Source of the DNA: Gilliamella sp. App6-5
Lineage (GTDB): Bacteria; Pseudomonadota; Gammaproteobacteria; Enterobacterales; Orbaceae
Direction: 5' to 3'
Assembly: GCF_001690525.1 (NCBI RefSeq)
Contig: NZ_LZGT01000074.1
Coordinates: 36,662-100,661 of the forward strand
DNA length: 64,000 nt
The position numbers and the translations under genes were made by a program. Below, in pieces: positions 37,736 to 46,528 of the stretch. The notes under the pieces are model-generated. The model was not told the origin of the DNA. It did no database searches and saw only the letters and a list, made by a program, of their open reading frames with translations. Position 1 is the stretch's first letter; each line of letters opens with the position of its first letter.

Positions 37736-38947
37736 ATGAAAATTATTACTAAACCAGCTTATATTGATAATAAATTAGTTGAATTAATGGGGAAATATAC
37801 CAATTATTATATAGCCACAGCTTGGGCATCAATGAATTCAAACGCTGCATCTAAATTATTAGACAATAAAAGACACATAACTAAAATGGTAGTTGGAACC
37901 CATTTTTATCAAACTCACCCAGATTTCATTAAAATCTTTGCGAGCCATAGGAATGTAAAATTCATATTGAAAACTGATAAAATTTTCCACCCTAAAGTGT
38001 ATTTATTTTCAGATGAAAATGGCAATTGGGAATGTCTAATTGGTAGTGCTAATTTTACACAGGCAGCATTAACAAAAAATGATGAAATAATGATTCATAT
38101 CACAAGTAATGATCAAGGCTCTGAAAAGATATTTACTGACATATTGGAAACCATTGATAGTTATTGGGAATATGCAGAAGAAATGACTGAAATAGAAATA
38201 ACTAAATACACAAACATATGGAAGAAAAATAAAACTAAACTAGATAGTCTAAAGAATGTTTATGGTGGATATAAAAGTAAAAAAAGTATGATAAAGTCAA
38301 ATATTCTTTCACTACAATGGGATGAATATTATAAAAAAATACGTGGCACAATAAATGAAAAAGATTATTCATTTTCTGAGCGGATTGAAGTTCTGCAAAA
38401 GATTAATAATTACTTCACAGAAAAACAAATCTTCTCTAGTTTTACTAAATTACAACGAAAGCAAGTGGCAGGCTTAATAGATGATGGTTCAGAAATTGAG
38501 TGGAAATGGTTTGGTAGCATGGTTGGTGCAGGAGTATTTCATAGCAAAATAAATAATAATGATCCTAACATATCAAATGCCCTTAATTGTATACCATTGA
38601 CAGGTCCCGTAAATGAAGCTAACTACAATCAATTTATTAAAATATTTAAGCAGGCATTTCCTGCTGGTAAATGTGGGATTGGCATTGCAAGTAGATTATT
38701 AGCAATGAAGCGCCCTGATTACTTTGTGTGTTTAGATGGGCAAAATCGTCCAGCATTATGCAAAGATTTTGGTATACCTCAAAAGATCGACCTTGAAACA
38801 TATTGGGAACAAATTATAGCACGAATTATTGATTCGGTGTGGTGGTCATCTAGCTGCCCTGATGATTCAAGAAAAAAAGAAGAAAAACAAGCTTGGAATG
38901 GTCGCGTTGCCATGATTGATGCTATCTTCTATCAGCTCAAGGAGTAA
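37736..38947 (+). CDS. Phospholipase D-superfamily nuclease-like protein
   Basis: 403 residues. The N-terminal ~140 residues form one PLD-like domain with an HKD-type active site: FHPKVYLF (His and Lys) followed by IGSANFTQAALTKNDE (residues ~82-122). This arrangement is seen in PLD-type nucleases, including BfiI/NgoFVII restriction enzymes, and many uncharacterised defence-island proteins. A single motif implies dimerisation. The remaining ~260 residues are a helical domain of unknown function (GIGIASRLLAMKRPDYFVCL; WWSSSCPDDSRKKEEKQAWN). TTGGAG ribosome site. It stands alone, with no methylase beside it. Confidence 0.65.
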   Translation: MKIITKPAYIDNKLVELMGKYTNYYIATAWASMNSNAASKLLDNKRHITKMVVGTHFYQTHPDFIKIFASHRNVKFILKTDKIFHPKVYLFSDENGNWECLIGSANFTQAALTKNDEIMIHITSNDQGSEKIFTDILETIDSYWEYAEEMTEIEITKYTNIWKKNKTKLDSLKNVYGGYKSKKSMIKSNILSLQWDEYYKKIRGTINEKDYSFSERIEVLQKINNYFTEKQIFSSFTKLQRKQVAGLIDDGSEIEWKWFGSMVGAGVFHSKINNNDPNISNALNCIPLTGPVNEANYNQFIKIFKQAFPAGKCGIGIASRLLAMKRPDYFVCLDGQNRPALCKDFGIPQKIDLETYWEQIIARIIDSVWWSSSCPDDSRKKEEKQAWNGRVAMIDAIFYQLKE

Positions 38948-39038
38948 TTTTTTTTTACTGAAATTAAAAAAGAAAAGCTGTAATAAATATACAGAAACAA
39001 CAAAATTAATGCCTTATCACTGACAAGTGATATGGCGT

Positions 39039-39224
39039 CTATATCATAAAGAAATAAGACCCCATTCTAAATTTTGTGTATTTGTAAGTTAATGGTGATG
39101 GTTGATTTCTATTTAATATTGCAACTGGTAAACCTTGTCCTGCATTTACAGTTGCCATTGGATTTTTTTTTAATTCACTGATACTTGCAGTAGTATCGCT
39201 CAAAATAATATTAGGCATGATCAT
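39039..39224 (-). pseudogene. Truncated Phd/YefM (StbD-like) antitoxin, no toxin partner
   Basis: Residues 3-42 (MPNIILSDTTASISELKKNP, then MATVNAGQGLPVAILNRNQP) are the DNA-binding half of a Phd/YefM/StbD antitoxin. The expected continuation (AFYCVP-type C-terminus that wraps the RelE/StbE toxin) is replaced by an unrelated tail ending at 61 residues. No toxin gene follows. A good ribosome site (AAGGG) precedes ATG 39224. It is a remnant or a solitary N-terminal regulator. Confidence 0.7.
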
Positions 39225-39493
39225 ATACCCTTGTTTTGTTATGCATATTAAATATAACCCTTAAAAACCTGTTAACAAATCTTATTAGTACTTGTTATCC
39301 TTTAAAATAATTCTAATTTTGTATTATTTATAGTATCAAACGATTTAACATTACGATCACACTGGAATATTAGTCTTATAACATTTAAAAACCCTATTTA
39401 GCATAAAAAAATAACGCTATACTGAATATTAAACGCAAAAATACGCAATATTATTTTCTACCAGAGTTATGTAATAACGATAAGGAATTTATA

Positions 39494-41668
39494 TCATAAA
39501 TCCTTCAGTTGTATTGGTAATTGGTAGTTTGTCTTTTTTAAAAGATAACATAAGTAAACTGCTTGTAAGATATGTGTTACCGCTATTTGTTGTTGACTGA
39601 GAATTTTATTTAAAACGGTACTTAATGTGTTTAATCCTAAAGTATCACAATCATATTGGATCGCAATTAATTGCTGTTTTTGATCAGCGAATAATTCGAG
39701 TCTTCCTGAACACACCATACTCTCAAGTATTGTTAAAAGTGGTTGAATAATTAAGGTTGAAAGTGAATCTTTCATATAATGATTTTCACCTAGCTGCTGT
39801 TTATGTGCTAAATAAGTCTTTGTGATAGATTTTTGTTTAGAGATAGATTTTTTGTTTTTATACCAGAAATCTTCAAAGTCAAGGCTTAATGTTTTGATTT
39901 CTTCTGTTAGTTGATCCTTGTAAAGTAATGCAAAAGGCTCTAAATCCAAAAAGTTGTAATTTTTTAAACAGTTAGCAAACACGGTTAAGGGTTGATTGTT
40001 AGTTTCTAAAAAACTTGTTAGAACATCAATACGTAATTTTTCATATTCATTCCAAAAGATGCATAAAAACAGGCTATTTCCATCATTATCAAGCACTTTC
40101 CAAACTAAATTTTGTCGAATTTCATCTAAATAAGGTTTATTTGAGCTGGCTATATGAAGAATTAACATCTCATTAAGAGGTGAATCATCTAAATGATTAT
40201 CTTGTAAATAGTCGCTCAGTATTGACCAATTTTCAAAGCCTGCTTTTGATCTAAAATCATAGTAATTTTCATCACTCCATGCTGTTTCTTGTAAAGTAAC
40301 CGTTGAACCATGAATTGCCAATTCGCCAGTATCAGATACACGAGGTTGATGAAGTTTTATTGCTTTTTGCATCAACATATAAGGAAATGTTTGCCATATT
40401 GACATACTGTTCCAAATCATTGTGCGATTAAAATTGATATCGTTTTTATAGGCTCTGGCTAATGTGGTTTCTTGGTATTGTTGTTTTTCACTATCCCAAA
40501 AGTAGAAAGTTGCACCAATGGCACCTGTTTTACTTTGCCACCAACGCCCACCTAATGGTAATAGCTCAAGGGGGTGTGATTCTGTTTTATATTGGCGTTT
40601 TATTCGACCTCGCAATTTGAAAAGTTGTTCACCCTGATGATGTAATAGCATTTCGGTATAGGCTTGTATCTGCCCTAAAAAAAGAAGTATATCTTGTTCT
40701 TCAACCGCAAAGTGCCGCTTGGCAAGTAACTCAACCAATTGACAAAGATGCCGAAGCATTGCAGCCAAACGAGGTAACCCTTGCGATCTTGCTGACATAT
40801 TGAGTAATTGTAGCTGTTCAGCTTGATTATTACTCACATGAGATAAACCTTGATTGATAAGTTTACAAATATGCTGTTGAATCTGTTTAATGAGCGTAAT
40901 TTCATCAGCAGAAAGCTGATCACTTTCATGTGTTATGCTTTGTTGACATTCTATTGGCCACGGCCATGTTTTGTTATTTTTTTCAAATAGATAAGCAATA
41001 GCAGCTAAATGTATTGCCATTTTTTGGTTTGTACAGAAAGTTGAAATCATTCCATCAAAGCCAGTACCTGCCATATAAATAATAGGTGTATCGCTTTCTG
41101 GTACAATGATTCGTATTTGTGAATCTTGGTATTCTATCGTAACTAAATGATTTTTTTGCCATCTATACGCAAATTGATAAGCTTTAAAAATATTGGTTTT
41201 GCCGGCTTTTTTTAAAAGTTTGAAGGCATCTAATGACAATAATTCCGTTAACACGTTAGCTAAAGGTCTTATTGTTTCAAGCTGTTTTATACTTATTTTA
41301 TTATCAGATTTATACGCATCATTGGATTGATCTAACGGCTTAATTTGATTTTCATCATCGATGTTATTGCTATCGGTAATAGGATGTTCTAACAATGAAG
41401 CATTTGATTGTAGCCATAAAACAGCCGATATAATGTGCTTACAATGCCCGTGAGCGGGACAATTGCAACTTGCGGCCTGAATGCCTTGAGCTGATAACCT
41501 GACTTGCTGACCATCCGCTTCGAATTCTAAATAATCTTCATTGTTTTTTTCAACTAATGTAACTTTATTAGCCTCGATATCTTTACGCGCACGGCGAACT
41601 AAACCAATATTGGCATAAAGTGCCAATGCCTCTTGATCATAATTTAAATAAATATGTTGCCAACTCAT
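39494..41668 (-). CDS. yehQ: SWIM zinc-finger protein, YehQ-like
   Basis: 724 residues. The SWIM motif (CNCPAHGHCKHIISAVLWL, near residue 68) chelates zinc and is thought to bind DNA or protein. The rest is mostly helical and polar with no enzyme motif that I recognise. It is the final gene of the yehI-L-M-P-Q-type operon and the partner of the VWA protein upstream. ATG 41668 overlaps the yehP stop (ATGA) and is preceded by GGAGG; the longer frame runs back into yehP. Confidence 0.82.
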   Translation of the reverse strand: MSWQHIYLNYDQEALALYANIGLVRRARKDIEANKVTLVEKNNEDYLEFEADGQQVRLSAQGIQAASCNCPAHGHCKHIISAVLWLQSNASLLEHPITDSNNIDDENQIKPLDQSNDAYKSDNKISIKQLETIRPLANVLTELLSLDAFKLLKKAGKTNIFKAYQFAYRWQKNHLVTIEYQDSQIRIIVPESDTPIIYMAGTGFDGMISTFCTNQKMAIHLAAIAYLFEKNNKTWPWPIECQQSITHESDQLSADEITLIKQIQQHICKLINQGLSHVSNNQAEQLQLLNMSARSQGLPRLAAMLRHLCQLVELLAKRHFAVEEQDILLFLGQIQAYTEMLLHHQGEQLFKLRGRIKRQYKTESHPLELLPLGGRWWQSKTGAIGATFYFWDSEKQQYQETTLARAYKNDINFNRTMIWNSMSIWQTFPYMLMQKAIKLHQPRVSDTGELAIHGSTVTLQETAWSDENYYDFRSKAGFENWSILSDYLQDNHLDDSPLNEMLILHIASSNKPYLDEIRQNLVWKVLDNDGNSLFLCIFWNEYEKLRIDVLTSFLETNNQPLTVFANCLKNYNFLDLEPFALLYKDQLTEEIKTLSLDFEDFWYKNKKSISKQKSITKTYLAHKQQLGENHYMKDSLSTLIIQPLLTILESMVCSGRLELFADQKQQLIAIQYDCDTLGLNTLSTVLNKILSQQQIAVTHILQAVYLCYLLKKTNYQLPIQLKDL

Positions 41669-42849
41669 TGCATAACCTCCGCTAACCAAGCAGCAAAATG
41701 TTCTGGTGTTAATGCCGCAATTTGCATACCACGGTTAGCTAATTGCTGTGATATTTGCAAATCATAAACAGGATCAGCATTATCATCTAGCGCCGCTAAA
41801 CCTAACATTTTGACTCGATTGCTGTTCATTCTTGAAACAGTTGTATAAAGGTGAATTAATGCTCCTCCCTCACAAAAATCACTGATTAATACCACAATAG
41901 TTCGTTGCGGATTTTTAATTTTTTGTTCAGCATAATTAAGCGCTTTGGCAATATCAGTTCCACCACCTAACTGGACAGTCATTAAAACTTCCACAGGATC
42001 ATGGGCTAAGTGAGAAAGATCAACAATTTGAGTGTCAAAAACAAATAGATGTAAGTTAACAGATGGTAATTTGACCATAATGCTAGCACAAACAGCAGAA
42101 TAGATAATTGAACTATCCATTGAGGCGCTTTGATCAACACATAAAATAATATCCCAAGGTAATTGTTTGTTTGCACGAGAGTTAAAAATCGCATTTTCAA
42201 TAATCATTTGCCGTTTTTGTTGATCAAAATGTTTCAAATTAGCCTTAATTGTTGCACGCCAGTCAAAATTTTGGTTACAACGTATTTTGGAACGACGAAA
42301 TCGATTCTTTTTACCTATCAAGGCATTAACAAAATTGGATTTGATTTGTTGTAAAATCTCATCAACAACGCTTTGAATCAGCTCTTTAACTGCCAAATAG
42401 ACTTCACTTTTTAATTGCCCTCTTAAATTCATTAATAAACGCACAGAATTCAAATTCGGCTCTAACGCTTTAATAACATTAGGATCGTTTAAAATTCCTT
42501 GCAGTTGATAACGGGCAATCGCCTGCTGTTGCATGCGTTCAAACGTACTTTTAGGAAACAGTTTTCGCGTTTTATTGAGCCAATTTACTGTGTTAAATAC
42601 AGAATTTTCATTGCCACCCGGTGAAATCTTTTTTCTAACGCTATCCCTATTATCTTCATCACCTATTTTTAAACCTCGCTTACGGTATTCATTCTGATAA
42701 AGATAATTTAATGATTGTTCTAAGTTATGATCATGTTGGTTAAATGTTGCCTGATTAAGATGTTCATCAGCATATTTTCCTAATATTAATCGCCAGCGCT
42801 TAACATGATTAACATTTTTGATATCAATGATTTTTTTATTGTCGCTCAT
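41665..42849 (-). CDS. yehP: VWA-domain protein, YehP-like
   Basis: 394 residues with a C-terminal von Willebrand A domain (about 205-394). The MIDAS metal site is complete: CVDQSASMDSS, GGGTDIAKAL and ISDFCEGG. The N-terminal ~200 residues are helical and basic (RNRFRRSKIR). VWA proteins of this type work with a MoxR AAA+ ATPase, here YehL three genes upstream in the same operon, in chaperone-like remodelling of a target. Cytoplasmic: no signal peptide. Confidence 0.87.
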   Translation of the reverse strand: MSDNKKIIDIKNVNHVKRWRLILGKYADEHLNQATFNQHDHNLEQSLNYLYQNEYRKRGLKIGDEDNRDSVRKKISPGGNENSVFNTVNWLNKTRKLFPKSTFERMQQQAIARYQLQGILNDPNVIKALEPNLNSVRLLMNLRGQLKSEVYLAVKELIQSVVDEILQQIKSNFVNALIGKKNRFRRSKIRCNQNFDWRATIKANLKHFDQQKRQMIIENAIFNSRANKQLPWDIILCVDQSASMDSSIIYSAVCASIMVKLPSVNLHLFVFDTQIVDLSHLAHDPVEVLMTVQLGGGTDIAKALNYAEQKIKNPQRTIVVLISDFCEGGALIHLYTTVSRMNSNRVKMLGLAALDDNADPVYDLQISQQLANRGMQIAALTPEHFAAWLAEVMQ

Positions 42850-42858
42850 GCTAAATCC

Positions 42859-45414
42859 TTACTGTTTAAACCAATTTTGTAGCTGTTGTTGCTCAATATG
42901 TTGGGTGACAGATAATTCCAAAGAAAGTGATTTTTGTAAGTCTTCGTCACTAAATTTATATTGCTCAATACTCATATCTTCTTGTTCAGCATGATATTTT
43001 TTAGAAATTTTTTCGGCAATTATTGCATTTTGTTTCGGTGTGAGTTGCGTAAATGCAAGTCGTAAATCAGGAAGTATTTCGATAAATTGCTCTTGTTTCC
43101 AATGCGCTAATAATTCATCAAGGCTTGTTAATAATTGTGAAGAGTGGATAATTAATTCGGGTGCACATTGCATTATCCCCATAAAATAGCTACTTGCCTG
43201 TTCATATTGAGATCCTAACTCAAAAGCCATTTTTATTTTATGATCAAGTTCTGATTGGCTAATTTGACAGTCCAAATAAGCAATACTATCAATAGCGCCC
43301 CGAATCAATGACGCCTCGCTTAATCGCGGTTGTAAACGATGTAAATTAAGGTAAAAATCCTGTTTCAACTTTTTCACATCTAGCTGATCTGGCAGATTAT
43401 TGATTAGATTTCTAAATAATAATAATGTTTTTAAATTTTCTTGCTGTTGCTCTGTATCGGATTGTTTTAATGTATCAAGTAAGAAAAAGGCTTGCTGTGG
43501 CACTTTAGCTAGCAATGCTAGCAAGGTTGAGCTAGCATTAAGCGCTAAAAAGTCCCGACCTTGCCACAAATAGAGTAAACGATGCCCACAAACCACTAAT
43601 GACAATAAATTATTGTCAACGTCTAAGAATGATGATAATTTCACTAATAATTGAGAGAAATAGGTTTGTAATCCCATTAACGCCGCTTGTATCACCCCTT
43701 TTACTGCACACAAACAAGATTGTGCCATTCCATCTTCGGTTAATTGCTCTATTGACTGTTGTAGTTTTTGTATAGCAATCTGTTCAAGTTGCGTGCCTTG
43801 CTCTGACAGCTCAATTAACCTAGCTTCAACCATCGGTGTCCATAAATATTGCCAATCTTCGAACATAATAGTTAATCGCGTACCATATTGATAATTGGGT
43901 CCGTCAAGACGATTAGCAAATCCAACGTCCAAAAAGGCAAGTAGGTGTAAAAATCGACTTCGTTGCCGATGTTCTGGGTTACGGTAAATATCAATATGGG
44001 TAGTTTTAGGCAATGTGTCGTCGAGCTTAAAACGGTATTTTTTAAGTGTTAAATAAACTTCATTAACAAGTGGTGGTGAGGCTATATCATTAGGAATTTG
44101 TCCTAATTGATTTCCTGATAAGCTACGATAAACTATTTGCCAAAAATCACTGCGTACATCGTGAATACTTCCTTTGATAAAAGCAGATTGAATACCATCA
44201 AGCAGATCATAACGACCTGGACCATAATGACCTCGAAGTTCAGCTAATAAACAGGCTTGTTCAATCGCCGACTTTAAAGGGATAAAACCAATTGCATCAC
44301 TACAATTTTGCTTTTTTCTTAGTTTATCAGCAATAATCGATAAAAAATTAATTACTTGTGTTTTTCGATAACATTGGGTTGTTTGTGACTGGTTAGGGGT
44401 TTGTTCATAAGCCAACATCGATTGCCAAGATTCTTGATAATAAGCAGGAGAGTTCATCCCTGCTGTATAACCATTTAATGCATCAAGACGATCAAAACTA
44501 TAACGAATAAGCCAAGCTCGATCCCGGTCGCCACTTTTTTGCTGTCGATTAAATCGGGTAATATCGGATTTTTTCGGTAAAACAAGCTTGTTTTGCCATA
44601 ATCCTTCAAATAATGCTAGCGTATGAAATCCACCTGTCACAACCACAATTTTCGCATCGGGTGTCAATTTTTTTAATCGCCCAATTGCGGTTAACATATG
44701 CTGTTCTCGTTGGCTTGATCCTTCTGCTTCAAGTGATGATGAATCGTAATCAAGCCTCGCCATTGCACACCAAATAAAAGTATCTTCAAAAAATGTTTGC
44801 CAATCAGCAAGATCGGTAAAATTTCTTAATTCGAATAAATGTTCCCACACTTCGTCATGATCACGACAATGTAATTTCTTAGCCAACTGAGTAATGTATT
44901 GACTATGCTTTAGATAGGTTTCAGAAAGTAATGATTTGCTCTGCGATGGTATAAATTCTTGAGTCACTTGTTCTGCCCAAGGCAGATCAATAAATTGAAT
45001 CTTTGCATTGTATTGTTTTGCCAATTGCATTGCTTGCCACTCTGGGGAGTAACTACAAAATGGATAAAATGCGGAGCGAGTAATTTGATGCGATAGCATG
45101 TTCGCCGTATCATTTTCTTCATATTCATCATTCGTCTCAAGAACGACTTGGTCTATTTGAAGATCTGTTTGACAAAGTATAGCAATGGGTGGCTCTGTCT
45201 TATGATTTAGTAATTCCTCAAGTATTGCTGAAAAGCTAGTAGGTGCTTCAATCAACACATGAGTCGGCTTAATTTGCGTGATCAACTGCCGCAAAGCATA
45301 ACTACAAGCAGGACTATGATGGCGCACTGGAGCAAAATAGATCTGCACTTGTTGTAATGCATCTCGACATCTCAAAGCATTTTGTAGACGTTGTGGTAAT
45401 GGTGAGCTTCCCAT
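42859..45414 (-). CDS. yehM: DUF5682 protein, YehM-like
   Basis: 851 residues, longer than E. coli YehM (~760). The N-terminal part has the family's signature (FAPVRHHSPACSYALRQLIT near residue 27, HVLIEAPTSF, and GGFHTLALFEGLW near 262), resembling TraB/PrgY-like folds without an assigned reaction. The C-terminal half is long and helical. It sits between the MoxR ATPase and the VWA protein with spacings of 16 and 9 bp, so it is an obligate part of the module. Function unknown. Confidence 0.8.
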   Translation of the reverse strand: MGSSPLPQRLQNALRCRDALQQVQIYFAPVRHHSPACSYALRQLITQIKPTHVLIEAPTSFSAILEELLNHKTEPPIAILCQTDLQIDQVVLETNDEYEENDTANMLSHQITRSAFYPFCSYSPEWQAMQLAKQYNAKIQFIDLPWAEQVTQEFIPSQSKSLLSETYLKHSQYITQLAKKLHCRDHDEVWEHLFELRNFTDLADWQTFFEDTFIWCAMARLDYDSSSLEAEGSSQREQHMLTAIGRLKKLTPDAKIVVVTGGFHTLALFEGLWQNKLVLPKKSDITRFNRQQKSGDRDRAWLIRYSFDRLDALNGYTAGMNSPAYYQESWQSMLAYEQTPNQSQTTQCYRKTQVINFLSIIADKLRKKQNCSDAIGFIPLKSAIEQACLLAELRGHYGPGRYDLLDGIQSAFIKGSIHDVRSDFWQIVYRSLSGNQLGQIPNDIASPPLVNEVYLTLKKYRFKLDDTLPKTTHIDIYRNPEHRQRSRFLHLLAFLDVGFANRLDGPNYQYGTRLTIMFEDWQYLWTPMVEARLIELSEQGTQLEQIAIQKLQQSIEQLTEDGMAQSCLCAVKGVIQAALMGLQTYFSQLLVKLSSFLDVDNNLLSLVVCGHRLLYLWQGRDFLALNASSTLLALLAKVPQQAFFLLDTLKQSDTEQQQENLKTLLLFRNLINNLPDQLDVKKLKQDFYLNLHRLQPRLSEASLIRGAIDSIAYLDCQISQSELDHKIKMAFELGSQYEQASSYFMGIMQCAPELIIHSSQLLTSLDELLAHWKQEQFIEILPDLRLAFTQLTPKQNAIIAEKISKKYHAEQEDMSIEQYKFSDEDLQKSLSLELSVTQHIEQQQLQNWFKQ

Positions 45415-45430
45415 AATGATTATCTATTTA

Positions 45431-46528
45431 TTATTTCCAGAATTTTTTAGAAACCTGATAAAATGAATGCCATACAGATGAGTTTTTGGCTCGTTCACGC
45501 ACCACATTATCCATATAGAATTGAATGCGTTTAATATCATCAGCATTATCTTTTAAAACAACGCCAATAAGCTGTTTAGCAATATGCTTACCCTCTAAGG
45601 TACCCTCATCAAAATAATAAGCATCTAATGCTGAGGCATAAACAATATTGACAGCTTCTGCTGTCGACATCACCGCATCTGGTGTTTTTAGCTTGGTGCC
45701 TGCTTGCGTTTGTCCTTGTCTTAACTCTTGAAAGGTTGTTACTAATAGTTCAATGACATCGACTGGAATGATTATTTGCGATTTTAGTTCGCCTAATTCC
45801 TGATTGAGTTGCATTTGAATTAATTCTATTTCAAAATTTTTATCGGTAATTGGATTAACGGTTTCAAAATTGAAACGACGTTTTAATGCGGCTGACATCT
45901 CATGTACACCGCGATCTTTTAAATTTGCCGTACCAATAAGATTAAAACCTGGTCGAGCGCTAATTTTAGCATGCTGCCCCATTTCGGGAATCATCATTTG
46001 CTTTTCTGACATCAAGGACACAAGCACGTCTTGAATTTCGGGTGGACAACGTGTGATCTCTTCAAAACGCACAATTTTACCTTGCTGCATACCGTGGTAA
46101 ATTGGCGAACCAACCAATGCTCGTTCGGTTGGCCCTTCGGCTAATAATAAAGCATAATTCCAAGAATATCTGAGATGATCTTCACTTGTCCCTGCCGTGC
46201 CTTGAATAGTTAGGTTTGAATCACCACTGATTGCAGCAGCTAGCAGTTCAGATAACATCGATTTAGCCGTACCTGGTTCGCCAACTAACATTAATCCTTG
46301 TTTACCAAGCAAAGAGACTATCGCTCGATCAACAAGGGGATCGTCGCCAAAAAATTTACGGCTGATGCCGATCTCCTCATTGCCCAAAATAAACGTTCGT
46401 ACCGATTTTGGTGATAACTGCCAACCGTGGGGTTTATTGTTATGACTATCCAATTTCAGTAACTTATTTAACTCGTTAGCATAACGTTGTTCTGCGCTTA
46501 AGCGAATGGTTTGTGTGTGTTTTACCAT
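45431..46528 (-). CDS. yehL: MoxR-family AAA+ ATPase, YehL-like
   Basis: 365 residues. Walker A is GEPGTAKSMLSELL near residue 87; Walker B reads IVRFEEITRCP; sensor 1 is NLIGTANLKDRG; and the arginine-finger region is ALKRRFNFETVNPITD. ATG 46528 overlaps the preceding yehI stop (ATGGTAA). Its ribosome site AAGAAAGGA lies inside the last codons of that yehI copy. It supplies ATP-driven remodelling for the VWA/SWIM module. Confidence 0.9.
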   Translation of the reverse strand: MVKHTQTIRLSAEQRYANELNKLLKLDSHNNKPHGWQLSPKSVRTFILGNEEIGISRKFFGDDPLVDRAIVSLLGKQGLMLVGEPGTAKSMLSELLAAAISGDSNLTIQGTAGTSEDHLRYSWNYALLLAEGPTERALVGSPIYHGMQQGKIVRFEEITRCPPEIQDVLVSLMSEKQMMIPEMGQHAKISARPGFNLIGTANLKDRGVHEMSAALKRRFNFETVNPITDKNFEIELIQMQLNQELGELKSQIIIPVDVIELLVTTFQELRQGQTQAGTKLKTPDAVMSTAEAVNIVYASALDAYYFDEGTLEGKHIAKQLIGVVLKDNADDIKRIQFYMDNVVRERAKNSSVWHSFYQVSKKFWK

